Counted from the first letter of the stretch, positions 1 to 8,323 are shown. The stretch: DNA of 64,000 bases from Herbaspirillum rhizosphaerae (GCF_001189965.1 NZ_LFLU01000013.1:103986-167985), one strand, 5' to 3'. A program made the numbers and translations. The notes: generated by a model not told the origin, from the sequence alone.

Positions 1-1099
1 CTGGCGGCAGCAGGTTGAGCTTCTTCTGGATCGCGACGATGATCTGCGGATACAGGTTGCTGACGGCCAGCAAGGTCTTGTTGAGCGTCAAAATCTCGGT
101 CACCGGATCCTTGGACTTACTGTGATCGGCGGTGATGCTCGCAAGCGCCGCGTTGAGCTGGTCGATCTTGACCTTCGCCGCAGGTGTCGGCTCCTTGGCG
201 TCGATGATCGGCGACAACTCTTGCTTGAGCAGCGTGGTCAGGGCGTCGAGATTGCTGATCGAGGTGAAATCGATGTCTTTTTCCTTGACGATCGATGTGT
301 TGACCCACGGATAGTAGGCGGTGCCGAAGTCGAGGAAATTGGTGCCGATCGCGTCGCGAAATTTCGCCACACAGTCGCCGGCTGGATCCTGCCGATCCTT
401 GTAGCCGTCATAGACGTCCAGCAAGGCGACGCGGTTGCGCATCTTGAAGCCGCAATGCATCAGCGCGGCAGTCTGCACGTCGGTGCAATCCGCCAGCGAC
501 AGATGCACGGCGTCAGGCACCACGACCATGGTCGGTTCCTGTTCCTTGAGCAGGATATCGATGCCGCCCTTGATCTTGTCTGCGTCCAGATCGTCCTTAT
601 AGTTGCCGACCGAGACGATATAGCAAGGGCCGCCGCCGTTCTGGAAGAACAACAGCATGCTGTAGTACAGGATGTAAGCGGTCCCGTCCTGGGTGATGGA
701 ATATTCGACGCGTTTCTTGGTGGCGATATCGGTCACGGAAAAATCGGCAACGATGGCAGGCGATCCTTGCGCCGGCGTCACGGCGGTTTCCGCTGCTGCG
801 CCCGCTGCCGCCGTGGAGGTTGCTTCGCCGGCAGCGCCGCTGGCATTATCGGCCGGCGCCGTCTGCGTTACCGGAACCGCCTTGATCGAAAAGGTGCTCT
901 TCGGCGCGCTGCCGAAATAAGCATGGAATTCGGCCATCGACGTGATGCGCCAGGCTTTCCCGGCCAGCGAGGTGCCCTTGTTGTCGGCGAATTCGGTATA
1001 GCCGACAAAGGCGGGCACTGCCGTCGCGACTTCGACGACAGAGTTAGGAAAGGCGTTCTTCTCGACGACATAAACACCCGGTGTTTTGTATTGCGCCAT
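1..1099 (-). CDS. Phage-type tail sheath protein of a probable eCIS (partial, 3' end beyond window)
   Basis: The reading frame is open from an ATG at 1099 to the left edge, giving 366 codons without a stop, so the C-terminus is missing. The N-terminus MAQYKTPGVYVVE is the characteristic start of contractile tail sheath proteins: the 'PGVY' element followed by a V-rich strand and 'VPAFVGYTE'. Further sheath-like stretches are 'FFQNGGGPCYIVSVG' (about 152-166) and 'DCTDVQTAALMHC'. Residues about 78-116 form an Ala/Thr-rich insert that looks like a linker. The sheath polymer contracts to drive an inner tube through a target membrane. GAGGGTG upstream could serve as ribosome binding site. The gene follows a DUF4255 gene and an unknown gene on the same strand, which favours an extracellular contractile injection system over a prophage. 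A phage or R-type pyocin tail remains possible because the rest of the cluster is not visible. Confidence 0.88.
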   Translation of the reverse strand, partial: MAQYKTPGVYVVEKNAFPNSVVEVATAVPAFVGYTEFADNKGTSLAGKAWRITSMAEFHAYFGSAPKSTFSIKAVPVTQTAPADNASGAAGEATSTAAAGAAAETAVTPAQGSPAIVADFSVTDIATKKRVEYSITQDGTAYILYYSMLLFFQNGGGPCYIVSVGNYKDDLDADKIKGGIDILLKEQEPTMVVVPDAVHLSLADCTDVQTAALMHCGFKMRNRVALLDVYDGYKDRQDPAGDCVAKFRDAIGTNFLDFGTAYYPWVNTSIVKEKDIDFTSISNLDALTTLLKQELSPIIDAKEPTPAAKVKIDQLNAALASITADHSKSKDPVTEILTLNKTLLAVSNLYPQIIVAIQKKLNLLPP

Positions 1100-1120
1100 A
1101 ATTTCACCCTCAGTTATTGT

Positions 1121-2032
1121 TCAATTGATATAGATCTCTGAAACCAACGCTGCCCTGCTGCCAATCATCTCCTGCGTTACCTTGCTTACATCGGCATTGG
1201 GCAATCGCCGGATCACTACGCGCTCACCCATTCCACCCTGCTCCCGCAACTGAAACCGCTGCGGATATTTTTGCTGCATGTCGATTTCGCCGTCGCTCAT
1301 GAACACCAGCGCGCGCCGGTTTCCCGGCAAGACTTCCGGCGCTGCGGCGATGAAGCGCACCGTTTCATCGAGATCGACCACGATCAGGTTTTCCGCATCG
1401 GCGCCGACATCGCTGATGAAGTAATATTTCCACACGCTTTTGCGTACAGAAAACCGCAGGTAATAGTCGACGCCGGCATTTGCATCTGCTCCCGCTTGAT
1501 TACCCTCATCATTTTTTTCGTTCGTCTTCGCCTTCGCCTTCGCCGCAACGTGATCGGCCAGATCGATTTCCACCACCAGTACCGGCTTGCGCAACACATC
1601 GCGCGGATCGAGATGACGCGCCACCTGCGGCTCCGTCATGGCGTGCATCAGTTCGATATCGACAAATTCGTTCGCATGCAAACACAGCCTGTTGTCTCCC
1701 GATTCCGCGGTCACGGCTGCGCCGCTGCGCGCATACAAAATCTTCTCCTGCGATGAAACCAACGGCAGCGTGTATTGCGAAAACAGCGGATCCCGCGCAT
1801 ACCATTTGAACGTCAGCAAGGCCGTGCCCGGCGTGCAATCGTCCAGCAAAATACTGCGCCGCGCAGCCTCGCAAAATATCGCCACGCCATTGCGCTGCGG
1901 CCGCACCAGCAGGTCGCGCCGGCGAATCCAGTCCGCCGTCTCCGGCGTCGGCATACAAGTCAACGCCGTCGCCTGCCGCTCCCAGAAGGCGTGCTCGACA
2001 TCAACGCTGAACAACGGCGCATAGAAAGACAT
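1121..2032 (-). CDS. Unrecognised 303-aa protein between DUF4255 and sheath genes
   Basis: I do not recognise this protein. It begins MSFYAPLFSVDVEHAFW; the frame also allows a TTG start at 2053, but the ATG at 2032 is preferred. No membrane segment or signal peptide is visible. Residues about 163-186 form a charged Lys/Glu/Asn/Ala-rich linker joining an N-terminal part to a C-terminal part containing 'YYLRFSVRKSVWKYYFISD'. The protein ends ALVSEIYIN. It starts 37 bases after the DUF4255 stop and ends 21 bases before the sheath start, so the three genes are almost certainly one transcript. Its position suggests a structural or assembly component of the contractile apparatus, for example a baseplate, collar or surface-attachment protein. 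That role is inferred from context only. Confidence 0.8.
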   Translation of the reverse strand: MSFYAPLFSVDVEHAFWERQATALTCMPTPETADWIRRRDLLVRPQRNGVAIFCEAARRSILLDDCTPGTALLTFKWYARDPLFSQYTLPLVSSQEKILYARSGAAVTAESGDNRLCLHANEFVDIELMHAMTEPQVARHLDPRDVLRKPVLVVEIDLADHVAAKAKAKTNEKNDEGNQAGADANAGVDYYLRFSVRKSVWKYYFISDVGADAENLIVVDLDETVRFIAAAPEVLPGNRRALVFMSDGEIDMQQKYPQRFQLREQGGMGERVVIRRLPNADVSKVTQEMIGSRAALVSEIYIN

Positions 2033-2069
2033 GACGCACTCCGATGGCGACAAAAAAACCCAGCAAGTT

Positions 2070-2645
2070 TCAGTGATTGGCAGCCGATGCCGGCAAACGC
2101 ACGGTCGGCACGCGCGCCACGATGTCGTCCGTATCGAACGCCACCATCCGCACCTTGTACAGCACCGACGGCAAATACTTGCCGCCCAGGAGCGTCCAGA
2201 TATTGCTCAGTTCATGTATTTTCAGATTCTCGATATCGAGCACCAGCTTTTCAATGCGCGGATCCAATCCTGGCGTGACCTGGTGGTCGAACACCGGAAA
2301 GCGCTGAAAATAGGCGATTGCGCCGGAGATGAGTTTCAATGCTTCGGAATAATTGGCGCCGCTGAAATTGGCGGCGATCATGACATAGAGATTGAGGTAG
2401 AGCGGCGCGCTGCTGACAACGCTGCGCGCGGTGCCTGCTTCGCCAGAGCTTTGCTGGCGGTAAGGTACGGTATCTTTTTCGAGATTGGTGAGGAATACCA
2501 CCAATTTGTTATTGGTGTTGGGTGCGGCATGCCCTTCGGCATCGACCAGTCCGGACATCAGCACGACGTCCTCCGTCAACGCATAGGCTTGCTTGAGAAA
2601 CTGGTTGAGTTGGACAACCAGATGACTCACGGCGGCATTGATCAT
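2070..2645 (-). CDS. DUF4255 / Pvc16-N family protein (tail terminator-like)
   Basis: A 191-aa soluble protein with the signature of the DUF4255 (Pvc16_N) family: 'YSEALKLISGAIAYFQRFPVF', then 'TPGLDPRIEKLVLDIENL', 'HELSNIWTLLGGKYLPSVL' and 'YKVRMVAFD'. The family occurs in extracellular contractile injection systems such as Afp/PVC, where Afp16/Pvc16 caps the sheath-tube end and sets tail length. The start ATG at 2645 has AAAGG upstream at a rather long spacing. It is the first gene of the visible minus-strand cluster and is preceded by about 525 bases of AT-rich non-coding DNA, consistent with a promoter there. Family assignment is confident; the terminator role is by analogy with Afp16. 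Confidence 0.88.
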   Translation of the reverse strand: MINAAVSHLVVQLNQFLKQAYALTEDVVLMSGLVDAEGHAAPNTNNKLVVFLTNLEKDTVPYRQQSSGEAGTARSVVSSAPLYLNLYVMIAANFSGANYSEALKLISGAIAYFQRFPVFDHQVTPGLDPRIEKLVLDIENLKIHELSNIWTLLGGKYLPSVLYKVRMVAFDTDDIVARVPTVRLPASAANH

Positions 2646-3170
2646 GTACCCGACACCTTTCGCAATGAAACTATTCTTTTTGTGTGAAGATTCAGCGGCG
2701 ACTGCGGATGTTTCTTTTTATTTCCCTGTCCGTATTTCCTCTTTGAGATACGGTTTCCTGCTCATGATTTTTTTCAGTTTTGCAGCGGGACTCTATCATA
2801 AAAAAATCGTACTTTTGGGTATCTTTACAACATGGAAAACGAGATTTTTATTTATGACAATTCGATGACAACAACATACTCAGAAGATTTTTTCTCGACT
2901 ATTTTCAATGTCCATTGATGCAAAAGAGGCTCACTTATCGGCTAACGCAGAAACGCATTTGGGAAAAATAAAATGCATTGCATATGCCTGAGCTTGGCTT
3001 AAGCATATGCGGCGCCAATGAAGATTTCGTCAATTGACTTTCCTTGTCGTTTCAGCGCTGTTGCGTTGTTGAATATAGCGATCGGGATGTTGCCGAATTC
3101 GATCTGTTGTTCCCGATCGCCAAGCGCAAGCAATTTCCGTGGACACCGAAGGCGGTCCTTCTCGCAAATA
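2646..3170. other. Non-coding AT-rich leader upstream of the eCIS-like genes
   Basis: About 525 bases with no convincing gene. The segment 2680-2975 is strikingly richer in A and T than the rest of the window, with several T- and A-runs. It must contain the promoter of the minus-strand DUF4255-sheath genes and the downstream end of the minus-strand ABM-domain gene. I could not find a convincing sigma70 -35/-10 pair. A plus-strand frame of 76 codons at 2638-2868 has no ribosome binding site or family resemblance and is not called. Confidence 0.6.
2980..3010. repeat. Imperfect inverted repeat GCATATGCC...AGCATATGC
   Basis: Two 14-base arms, GCATATGCCTGAGC and GCTTAAGCATATGC, are separated by TTG and pair with two mismatches. 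Each outer half GCATATGC is itself a perfect 8-base palindrome. It lies between the ABM-domain gene and the eCIS-like cluster. It could be an operator for the minus-strand cluster or a stem-loop downstream of the ABM gene. No T-run follows on either strand, so it is not a standard terminator. Confidence 0.45.
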
Positions 3171-3734
3171 TCAATTGAACAACCACTTCTGCGCCAGCCG
3201 CGTATAGCGCGGCATGATCACGTAAGTCATCAAGCCGACGATGATCGCAGCAGCAATCAGCTTGCCGATCAACTGATGTTGCAGGACCGGCGCCGCGTCG
3301 AATACCGGGCCGAGCAGCCATGGCAAGACCAGCGTCAGCGGATAAATCACCGACAAGGTCAGCAAGAACTGCTTCCAGGGCTTTGCACGCTTCTGTGCCT
3401 GGCCTGCCGGCGGCGTGAACCAGAACTCGAGGCCGGTGATGGTATCGACCGTCTCCGGCTGCTCCATCAAGGGCGCCGCTTCCTGAATCAAATCGCGTCT
3501 GGCGGACGATGCCAGCCACTGTTCCGCGTGTTCCAGCGTTTCAAACCGGATGGTGACCGTATAGCGGTTCGTGCCCGCCGGCGGCTTGATCACGGTGACG
3601 CCGCGATGGCCGGGCGCTTCGGCGGCGATGGGGAGGATGCGTTTAAGCCATTGCTCGTAACCGGACTGCGAACCGGTGCGAATGTCATGCTGGATGACGA
3701 TCGTCACCATGTCGGGTTTCTGGTCATTGTTCAT
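3171..3734 (-). CDS. ABM-domain protein with C-terminal membrane segments
   Basis: A 187-aa protein starting MNNDQKPDMVTIVIQHDI. The N-terminal ~100 residues resemble the antibiotic biosynthesis monooxygenase (ABM) ferredoxin-like fold: 'VTIVIQHDI', a helix 'GYEQWLKRILPIAAEAPGHRG', 'RYTVTIRFETLEHAEQWLAS'. Two hydrophobic segments follow (about 122-144 and 160-180), so the domain is probably anchored on the cytoplasmic face of the inner membrane. This two-part layout is common among ABM proteins of unknown function. The frame is open upstream to 3803, but the internal ATG at 3734 fits the domain start better; the ribosome binding site is weak. The gene stands alone on the minus strand. Substrate unknown. 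Confidence 0.75.
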   Translation of the reverse strand: MNNDQKPDMVTIVIQHDIRTGSQSGYEQWLKRILPIAAEAPGHRGVTVIKPPAGTNRYTVTIRFETLEHAEQWLASSARRDLIQEAAPLMEQPETVDTITGLEFWFTPPAGQAQKRAKPWKQFLLTLSVIYPLTLVLPWLLGPVFDAAPVLQHQLIGKLIAAAIIVGLMTYVIMPRYTRLAQKWLFN

Positions 3735-4109
3735 GCAGGCGGCTTTCTCAGGGTGAGTTTTTATTATGTCGATGCGCTCCATCGGGCATCCGGACAAGCA
3801 CAACGATGTCGCATGCCTGCTGCGGTGTCAATCCGATTGAAGCGCCCTTCTTGTTCGTTGCCGCCACCGAAATAAAAAAACGCCCGATACATGCGCATCG
3901 GGCGTCGAGGTCAAAAGTGAGAATATTGCTTTCTCTTTCTTCCGTTTTTTTAAGCTCGGACCACGCGCTATGCCTGTTCCGCTTGCTCAGGCCTTTATTC
4001 TTGCAGAAAATTGCCGGCGGACTTGACCGCCTGTCTCACATTTTCAAAAAATATATTCCCCTTCGGGCGCAATCCTGTCCATCGCCGGATGGTCGGTCGT
4101 ACGGAGTCG
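3735..4109. other. Intergenic region between eutC and the ABM-domain gene
   Basis: About 375 bases without a gene. It contains a rho-independent terminator for the eut genes (listed separately), a C/T-rich stretch, and the promoter region of the downstream minus-strand ABM gene. Nothing else recognisable. Confidence 0.6.
3874..3904 (-). terminator. Rho-independent terminator downstream of eutBC
   Basis: On the minus strand the sequence reads CGCCCGAT, an 8-base loop, ATCGGGCG, then seven T. This is a perfect 8-bp GC-rich stem followed by a T-run, about 205 bases after the eutC stop. It is a textbook intrinsic terminator for transcription coming from eutBC. Confidence 0.85.
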
Positions 4110-4952
4110 TCAGCGCTCGCCCAACAGGAAATTCCCGGCCGGGGCGCTACCGATTTCTGCAGCGTCGCCGCTTTCATCCTTCAGCGCAACGCCGGTCAGC
4201 TGACGCCGTCTTGCTTCAGACATCAGGTATTCCAGCTTGGCCGCCGCCGCCTCGTAAGCCAAGCCTTCAGGACGGACATTGGAAATGCAGTTGCGCTCTG
4301 CGTCCGCCATGCCGACACGCGGCATCCAGCTCAGATACAGTCCCATGCTGTCGGGCGAACTCAGGCCCGGACGTTCGCCGATCAGCACCGCCACCAGCTT
4401 CGCGCGCAACAGGCTGCCGACTTCGTCGCCGATCGCCACGCGCCCTTGCCGCACGATGGTGAGCGGCGCCTGCTTCCATCCCGATGCGCAAATGCGTTGC
4501 TGCAAGGCGGTCAGGAAAGGAACGGCGTTCCTGGCGATCGCCAGCGACGACAGGCCGTCCGCAATGACGATGGCCAGGTCGTGAAGGCAATCCTCGCCCT
4601 GCTCCGGCGCAGCAGACGCCAATTCACGACGCGATGCTTCACTCAGCCGCCGTCCCAGATCCGGGCGCTGCAGATACGTCAGCCGGTCGCCGGCGGCGCT
4701 GTCGAGGATGCGGCAAGCGGCTGCACCGGCGATGTCCGCATCCATCAGCCGTTGGCGCAATTGCTCTGCATCGAGTGCGAGATGCACCGCATCGCGCGCT
4801 TGCGCATGGGCGAGTTGAAATGCCAGTTGCGGCGCCGTCGGCAAGCTCACGCCGGCGCGTCCCAGCGCAATGCGCGCGGCGGTGAAGCGACGCAGCGCCT
4901 GCCAGGGATTGTCGATGACCGGAGATTTTTCGTTTGCCTTGTCGTTTGCCAT
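4110..4952 (-). CDS. eutC: Ethanolamine ammonia-lyase, small (light) subunit
   Basis: A 280-aa protein that with EutB forms the adenosylcobalamin-dependent ethanolamine ammonia-lyase, which splits ethanolamine to acetaldehyde and ammonia. Typical EutC features: the variable N-terminus, then '[32 protein letters not shown]', '[10 protein letters not shown]', 'DGLSSLAI', '[10 protein letters not shown]', and the conserved '[18 protein letters not shown]' and '[15 protein letters not shown]'. It starts 17 bases after the eutB stop with GAGG as ribosome binding site, so the subunits are co-translated. No microcompartment shell genes, eutA reactivase or ethanolamine permease are present here, so this is the simple non-carboxysomal form. 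Confidence 0.96.
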   Translation of the reverse strand: MANDKANEKSPVIDNPWQALRRFTAARIALGRAGVSLPTAPQLAFQLAHAQARDAVHLALDAEQLRQRLMDADIAGAAACRILDSAAGDRLTYLQRPDLGRRLSEASRRELASAAPEQGEDCLHDLAIVIADGLSSLAIARNAVPFLTALQQRICASGWKQAPLTIVRQGRVAIGDEVGSLLRAKLVAVLIGERPGLSSPDSMGLYLSWMPRVGMADAERNCISNVRPEGLAYEAAAAKLEYLMSEARRRQLTGVALKDESGDAAEIGSAPAGNFLLGER

Positions 4953-4969
4953 GTCAGCCTCGTCAGTTG

Positions 4970-6367
4970 TCAGGACAGGCGTTGCAAGGCATCGCGAAAG
5001 GTCGGCGGCACCCCCTCGCCGAGGCGGAATTGCGCGTCGCTGCTGAAGATCTGCATGCGCTGCAGCCAGGCCTCGAATTCCGGCGCGGGCCTGAGGCCAA
5101 GCACCCGCCGTACATACAAGGCATCGTGGAAAGACGTGGTCTGGTAGTTCAGCATGATGTCGTCCGAACCCGGTATGCCCATGACGAAATTGCAGCCTGC
5201 CGTCGCCAGCAAGGTCAGCAGATTGTCCATGTCGTTCTGGTCGGCTTCGGCGTGATTGGTATAGCAGACGTCGCAGCCCATCGGCAGGCCCAGCAGCTTG
5301 GCGCAGAAATGGTCTTCCAGCCCGGCACGGATGATCTGCTTGCCGTCGTACAGGTATTCGGGACCGATGAATCCGACCACCGTGTTCACCAGCAGCGGCT
5401 TGAACTTGCGCGCTACCGCATAGGCGCGCGCCTCGCAGGTCTGCTGGTCGATGCCGTGATGCGCGCCCGCGGAGAGCGCGCTGCCCTGCCCGGTTTCGAA
5501 ATACATGACGTTGTCGCCCACCGTACCGCGCCCCAGCGACAAGGCCGCGCTGCGCGACTCCGCCAGCAAAGCCAGGTCGATGCCGAAACCGCGATTGGCG
5601 GCCTCGGTCCCGGCAATCGACTGGAACACCAGATCGACCGGTGCGCCGCGTGCTATGGCGGCGATCGTATTGGTCACGTGCGTCAGCACGCAGGATTGCG
5701 TGGGGATTTCATAGCGCGCGATGATCTCGTCCATCATCGTCACCAGCCGGATCACCTGCGGCAGGTTGTCGGTGGCGGGATTGATGCCGAACACGGCGTC
5801 GCCGCTGCCGTACAGGAGTCCGTCCAGCAGGCTGGCGGCGATCCCGGTGGCGTCGTCGGTAGGATGATTCGGCTGCAGGCGGGTGGACAGCCGTCCCGGC
5901 AAGCCGATGGTGTTGCGAAAGGCGGTGACGACGCGGCATTTTTTTGCGACCAGGATCAGGTCCTGATTGCGCATGATCTTGCTGACCGCAGCGGCCATCT
6001 CGGGCGTGATGCCGGGCGCGACGGCGCGCAATGTCTCGCTGTCGACATCGTCGCCGAGCAGCCAGTTGCGAAAGTCGCCGACCGTCAGATGGCTGATCAC
6101 GGCAAACGCTACAGCGTCATGGTCGTCCAGGATCAGGCGCGTGACCTCGTCCTCTTCGTAAGGCACCAGCGCCTGCTCGAGGAAAATCCGCAACGGCAGC
6201 GCTGCCAATGCCATCTGCGCCACCACGCGCTGCTCGGCGCTCTCCGCCGCCACGCCGGCCAGCAAGTCGCCGGAGCGCAGCGGCGTCGCCTTGGCCATCA
6301 GATCCGCAAGATCGCGAAACTGATAGGTAATGGGACCGACCGTATGGCTGAATTGATGCAGGGACAT
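4970..6367 (-). CDS. eutB: Ethanolamine ammonia-lyase, large (heavy) subunit
   Basis: A 465-aa catalytic subunit, close to the usual EutB length of about 453-465. Recognisable stretches are '[18 protein letters not shown]', '[20 protein letters not shown]', '[13 protein letters not shown]', '[11 protein letters not shown]', '[17 protein letters not shown]', '[13 protein letters not shown]' and '[18 protein letters not shown]', the last being part of the substrate/B12 site. ATG at 6367 has AAAGG 7 bases upstream. The enzyme yields ammonia plus acetaldehyde, giving nitrogen or carbon from phospholipid head groups. I looked for a cobalamin riboswitch in the 223-base upstream gap and did not find convincing B12-box elements. 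Confidence 0.97.
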   Translation of the reverse strand: MSLHQFSHTVGPITYQFRDLADLMAKATPLRSGDLLAGVAAESAEQRVVAQMALAALPLRIFLEQALVPYEEDEVTRLILDDHDAVAFAVISHLTVGDFRNWLLGDDVDSETLRAVAPGITPEMAAAVSKIMRNQDLILVAKKCRVVTAFRNTIGLPGRLSTRLQPNHPTDDATGIAASLLDGLLYGSGDAVFGINPATDNLPQVIRLVTMMDEIIARYEIPTQSCVLTHVTNTIAAIARGAPVDLVFQSIAGTEAANRGFGIDLALLAESRSAALSLGRGTVGDNVMYFETGQGSALSAGAHHGIDQQTCEARAYAVARKFKPLLVNTVVGFIGPEYLYDGKQIIRAGLEDHFCAKLLGLPMGCDVCYTNHAEADQNDMDNLLTLLATAGCNFVMGIPGSDDIMLNYQTTSFHDALYVRRVLGLRPAPEFEAWLQRMQIFSSDAQFRLGEGVPPTFRDALQRLS

Positions 6368-6482
6368 GGCTGACCTTTATCGGTGTCAGCGACCAATATA
6401 GCAAAGGAGCATCGCCTGCGGAATATAAATCGGCGCGCCGCAACGAATTGACGCGCGCTGCCGGGGACTGCATCGAAGAGCT

Positions 6483-6513
6483 GTCCGTGCCGACGCAATG
6501 CACGGACATTTTT
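6483..6513 (+). terminator. Hairpin with T-run between cheY and eutB
   Basis: GTCCGTGC and GCACGGAC form a perfect 8-bp stem around a 9-base loop, followed by ATTTTT on the plus strand. This has the form of a plus-strand intrinsic terminator, yet both flanking genes are on the minus strand. It might stop antisense transcription, or help end cheY transcription as a plain stem-loop. Confidence 0.5.
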
Positions 6514-6533
6514 GGTGAAGAACCGGATCGTTC

Positions 6534-6564
6534 CGGCTGCGCCTGCACCAGCCTGGCGCAGCCG
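6534..6564. repeat. Perfect 10-bp inverted repeat downstream of cheY
   Basis: CGGCTGCGCC and GGCGCAGCCG flank an 11-base spacer. The stem is strong and lies 27 bases after the cheY stop, but no T-run follows on the minus strand. It probably stabilises the 3' end of the chemosensory transcript or contributes to termination. Confidence 0.5.
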
Positions 6565-6590
6565 GGTTCAGTCTGCCGGCTGAAGTTGAA

Positions 6591-6959
6591 TCAAGCGCCG
6601 ACCAGCTTCTTGAACGTCGCCAGCACGGCGTCGCCCTTGAACGGCTTGACGATCCAGCCCTTGATGCCGGCAGCCTTGCCGCGTTCTTTCATGATCGGCG
6701 AATTTTCGGTGGTCAGCATGATGATGTTGACGCTGGCGTTGCCGAGTTCGCTGCGGATTTTTTCAGCCATGGTCAGGCCGTCCATGTTGGGCATGTTGAC
6801 GTCGGACACCACCAGCTTGATGGACGGGTCGCCCTTGAGCTTGGTCAGGCCGTCGCGGCCGTCCACGGCCAGCGCCACGTCCAGGCCGTTCTTCTTGAGG
6901 AAATCGCCCACTTCGGCGCGAACGGTGCTTGAGTCATCGACTACCAGGATTTGTGCCAT
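6591..6959 (-). CDS. CheY-type single-domain response regulator
   Basis: A 122-aa receiver domain without an output domain. The acidic pair D8-D9 ('VVDDSS'), phospho-acceptor D53 ('VVSDVNMPNMDG'), switch T84 ('MLTTE') and K105 ('IVKPFKGD') are all present, so it should be phosphorylated. It is the last gene of the chemosensory-like operon, 26 bases after the CheX-type gene. It presumably takes phosphate from the Hpt domain of the membrane kinase at 8324-10744 and is dephosphorylated by the CheX-type phosphatase. Whether it acts on flagella, pili or something else cannot be told from the sequence. Confidence 0.93.
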   Translation of the reverse strand: MAQILVVDDSSTVRAEVGDFLKKNGLDVALAVDGRDGLTKLKGDPSIKLVVSDVNMPNMDGLTMAEKIRSELGNASVNIIMLTTENSPIMKERGKAAGIKGWIVKPFKGDAVLATFKKLVGA

Positions 6960-6985
6960 GAGATTTTCTTTTGATAAGGGTGAAT

Positions 6986-7537
6986 TTAAAACAGCTCGAG
7001 CTCGCCGGTATCGCTTCCCAGCTCATCGGCTGACACACTGAAGTCGATATCCGCATAGGCCGACACGCACAAGCTCACGTGAAACCGCGGAGAACCGTCC
7101 ATATCGACGGCGAAATGCTGGATATGCTGGCTATTGAGTTTCTGCAGATACGCTGCGCAATTCTTGTCGATCACGTTCGGCGTCGACATGCCGATGTGCG
7201 GGAAGAAATTGCCCAGATCGCGGTTGAGGATCCCGCAGCACAGGTTGCCGCTTTCGGCGATGGCGTCCATGAAAGTCTGCTCGCTCATCTCTTCTTCCTC
7301 GATATTGTTGAGGCGCGCGAAATGGCCGCGTGTCGCCGCATCGGGAGAAAAGTAAAACATCACCATCAGGCGGAACAGATAGGACGACACCGTCAGTACC
7401 ACCATCTGCTTTTCCGGGAAATCGACGGTCTCCGGCAGCGTCGAAATCTGCATCTCGACGCCCGACGGCGCCAGGCTGTTCTTCAGCGACTGCGTCAGCA
7501 GCAGATCGAAACCGTCTTTGGCGGATTGACTCAACAT
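6986..7537 (-). CDS. CheX-like chemotaxis phosphatase
   Basis: A 183-aa soluble protein. The stretch 'FMDAIAESGNLCCGILNRDL' carries the D-x3-E-x2-N signature of CheC/CheX/FliY phosphatases, and a proline follows about 22 residues after the Asn ('MSTP'). The Glu and Asn of this motif act directly on phosphorylated CheY. The C-terminal half has the alternating hydrophobic strands of the family ('RFHVSLCVSAYADIDFSV'). It lies 26 bases upstream of cheY and 12 bases downstream of the MCP-like gene, so it is most likely the dedicated CheY-P phosphatase of this system. The family call rests on the motif; overall similarity is modest. Confidence 0.8.
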   Translation of the reverse strand: MLSQSAKDGFDLLLTQSLKNSLAPSGVEMQISTLPETVDFPEKQMVVLTVSSYLFRLMVMFYFSPDAATRGHFARLNNIEEEEMSEQTFMDAIAESGNLCCGILNRDLGNFFPHIGMSTPNVIDKNCAAYLQKLNSQHIQHFAVDMDGSPRFHVSLCVSAYADIDFSVSADELGSDTGELELF

Positions 7538-7549
7538 GATGGTCGCTCC

Positions 7550-8272
7550 TTACGCCGCCAGCGCTTCTTTGGTTTTCTTGTTGATCAGGTCGAGGCCGAT
7601 GATGGCGCCGATGATCATCTTGCCGCCGGCCTGCAGATCCTGGAAGGTGGTGGTGGTGATCAGGTCGTTCTGGTACAGGTTGGCGCGGTAGCTCTTGGAC
7701 AGTTTCTCGGCGCGCTGCGCCAGGTCGCGCACTTCCGACGCCACCACGGCAAAGCCGCGGCCGTGCGCGCCGGCGCGCGCTGCTTCGATGGAAGCGTTGA
7801 GCGCCACGATGATGACCTGGTTGACGATCAGCGCGAACTCGTCGTTCTTGCGGTGCATTTCACGGTTATGCGTGATCAGCACGTTCATGTCGTCGTGCCA
7901 GCGTTCGAAGGTGCGCATGAGGCCGAGCAGGTTGCCGATGGTTTCCTGCGAGGCGTCGCAGTTTTCCAGCACGCGCGCCATGCTTTCGGAATTGCGCGAA
8001 CTGAGCTGGGCGACGACCTGCTCGGTCTCGCGCTGGGTATGCACCAGGCGCAGGTCGTTGTCGCGCCGTTGCGCTTCCAGTTCTTGCTGATGCGCGTCGA
8101 TGTTCTGCTGTTGCTCCTGCAGCGTCGCCTCGACGTTGCGCTTGAGCGCTTCGACCTGCTCCAGGTCGACCATGCGCTTCATGCGCGCGCCCTGACGCTT
8201 GAGCAGCAAGCCCAGCGGCACCCCGGACAACAGCGCGCCCAGCACAACCAACAGAATCGAATTCACCATCAT
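7550..8272 (-). CDS. Short MCP-like signalling protein, membrane anchored
   Basis: A 240-aa protein with one N-terminal hydrophobic segment (about 2-22, '[23 protein letters not shown]'), a Gln/Glu-rich coiled coil (about 25-105) and the hairpin-tip region of methyl-accepting chemotaxis proteins: '[39 protein letters not shown]'. After the tip it diverges and stops ('[12 protein letters not shown]') without the long return helix of a normal receptor. There is no periplasmic sensing domain. The ATG at 8272 has AAGGA 8 bases upstream; a longer frame to 8302 lacks a good site. It lies between the membrane kinase and the CheX-type gene and may couple or cluster the kinase. No CheW, CheR or CheB is encoded nearby. 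Confidence 0.82.
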   Translation of the reverse strand: MMVNSILLVVLGALLSGVPLGLLLKRQGARMKRMVDLEQVEALKRNVEATLQEQQQNIDAHQQELEAQRRDNDLRLVHTQRETEQVVAQLSSRNSESMARVLENCDASQETIGNLLGLMRTFERWHDDMNVLITHNREMHRKNDEFALIVNQVIIVALNASIEAARAGAHGRGFAVVASEVRDLAQRAEKLSKSYRANLYQNDLITTTTFQDLQAGGKMIIGAIIGLDLINKKTKEALAA

Positions 8273-8323
8273 GAAACACATCCTTGCAATGAAACTACAC
8301 AAGCCACCTGCTCTACTAACTAA

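Noticed and set aside
2638..2868. Plus-strand 76-codon frame in the AT-rich leader
   Set aside because: No ribosome binding site, composition simply reflects T-rich DNA, and it overlaps the start of the DUF4255 gene.
4934..6373. Plus-strand open frame of 479 codons opposite eutB
   Set aside because: EutB on the minus strand is full length with family motifs throughout.
6368..6590. Possible cobalamin riboswitch ahead of B12-dependent eutBC
   Set aside because: I looked for a B12-box and conserved stem elements and did not see them; the strong hairpins there fit the 3' end of the upstream cheY transcript.
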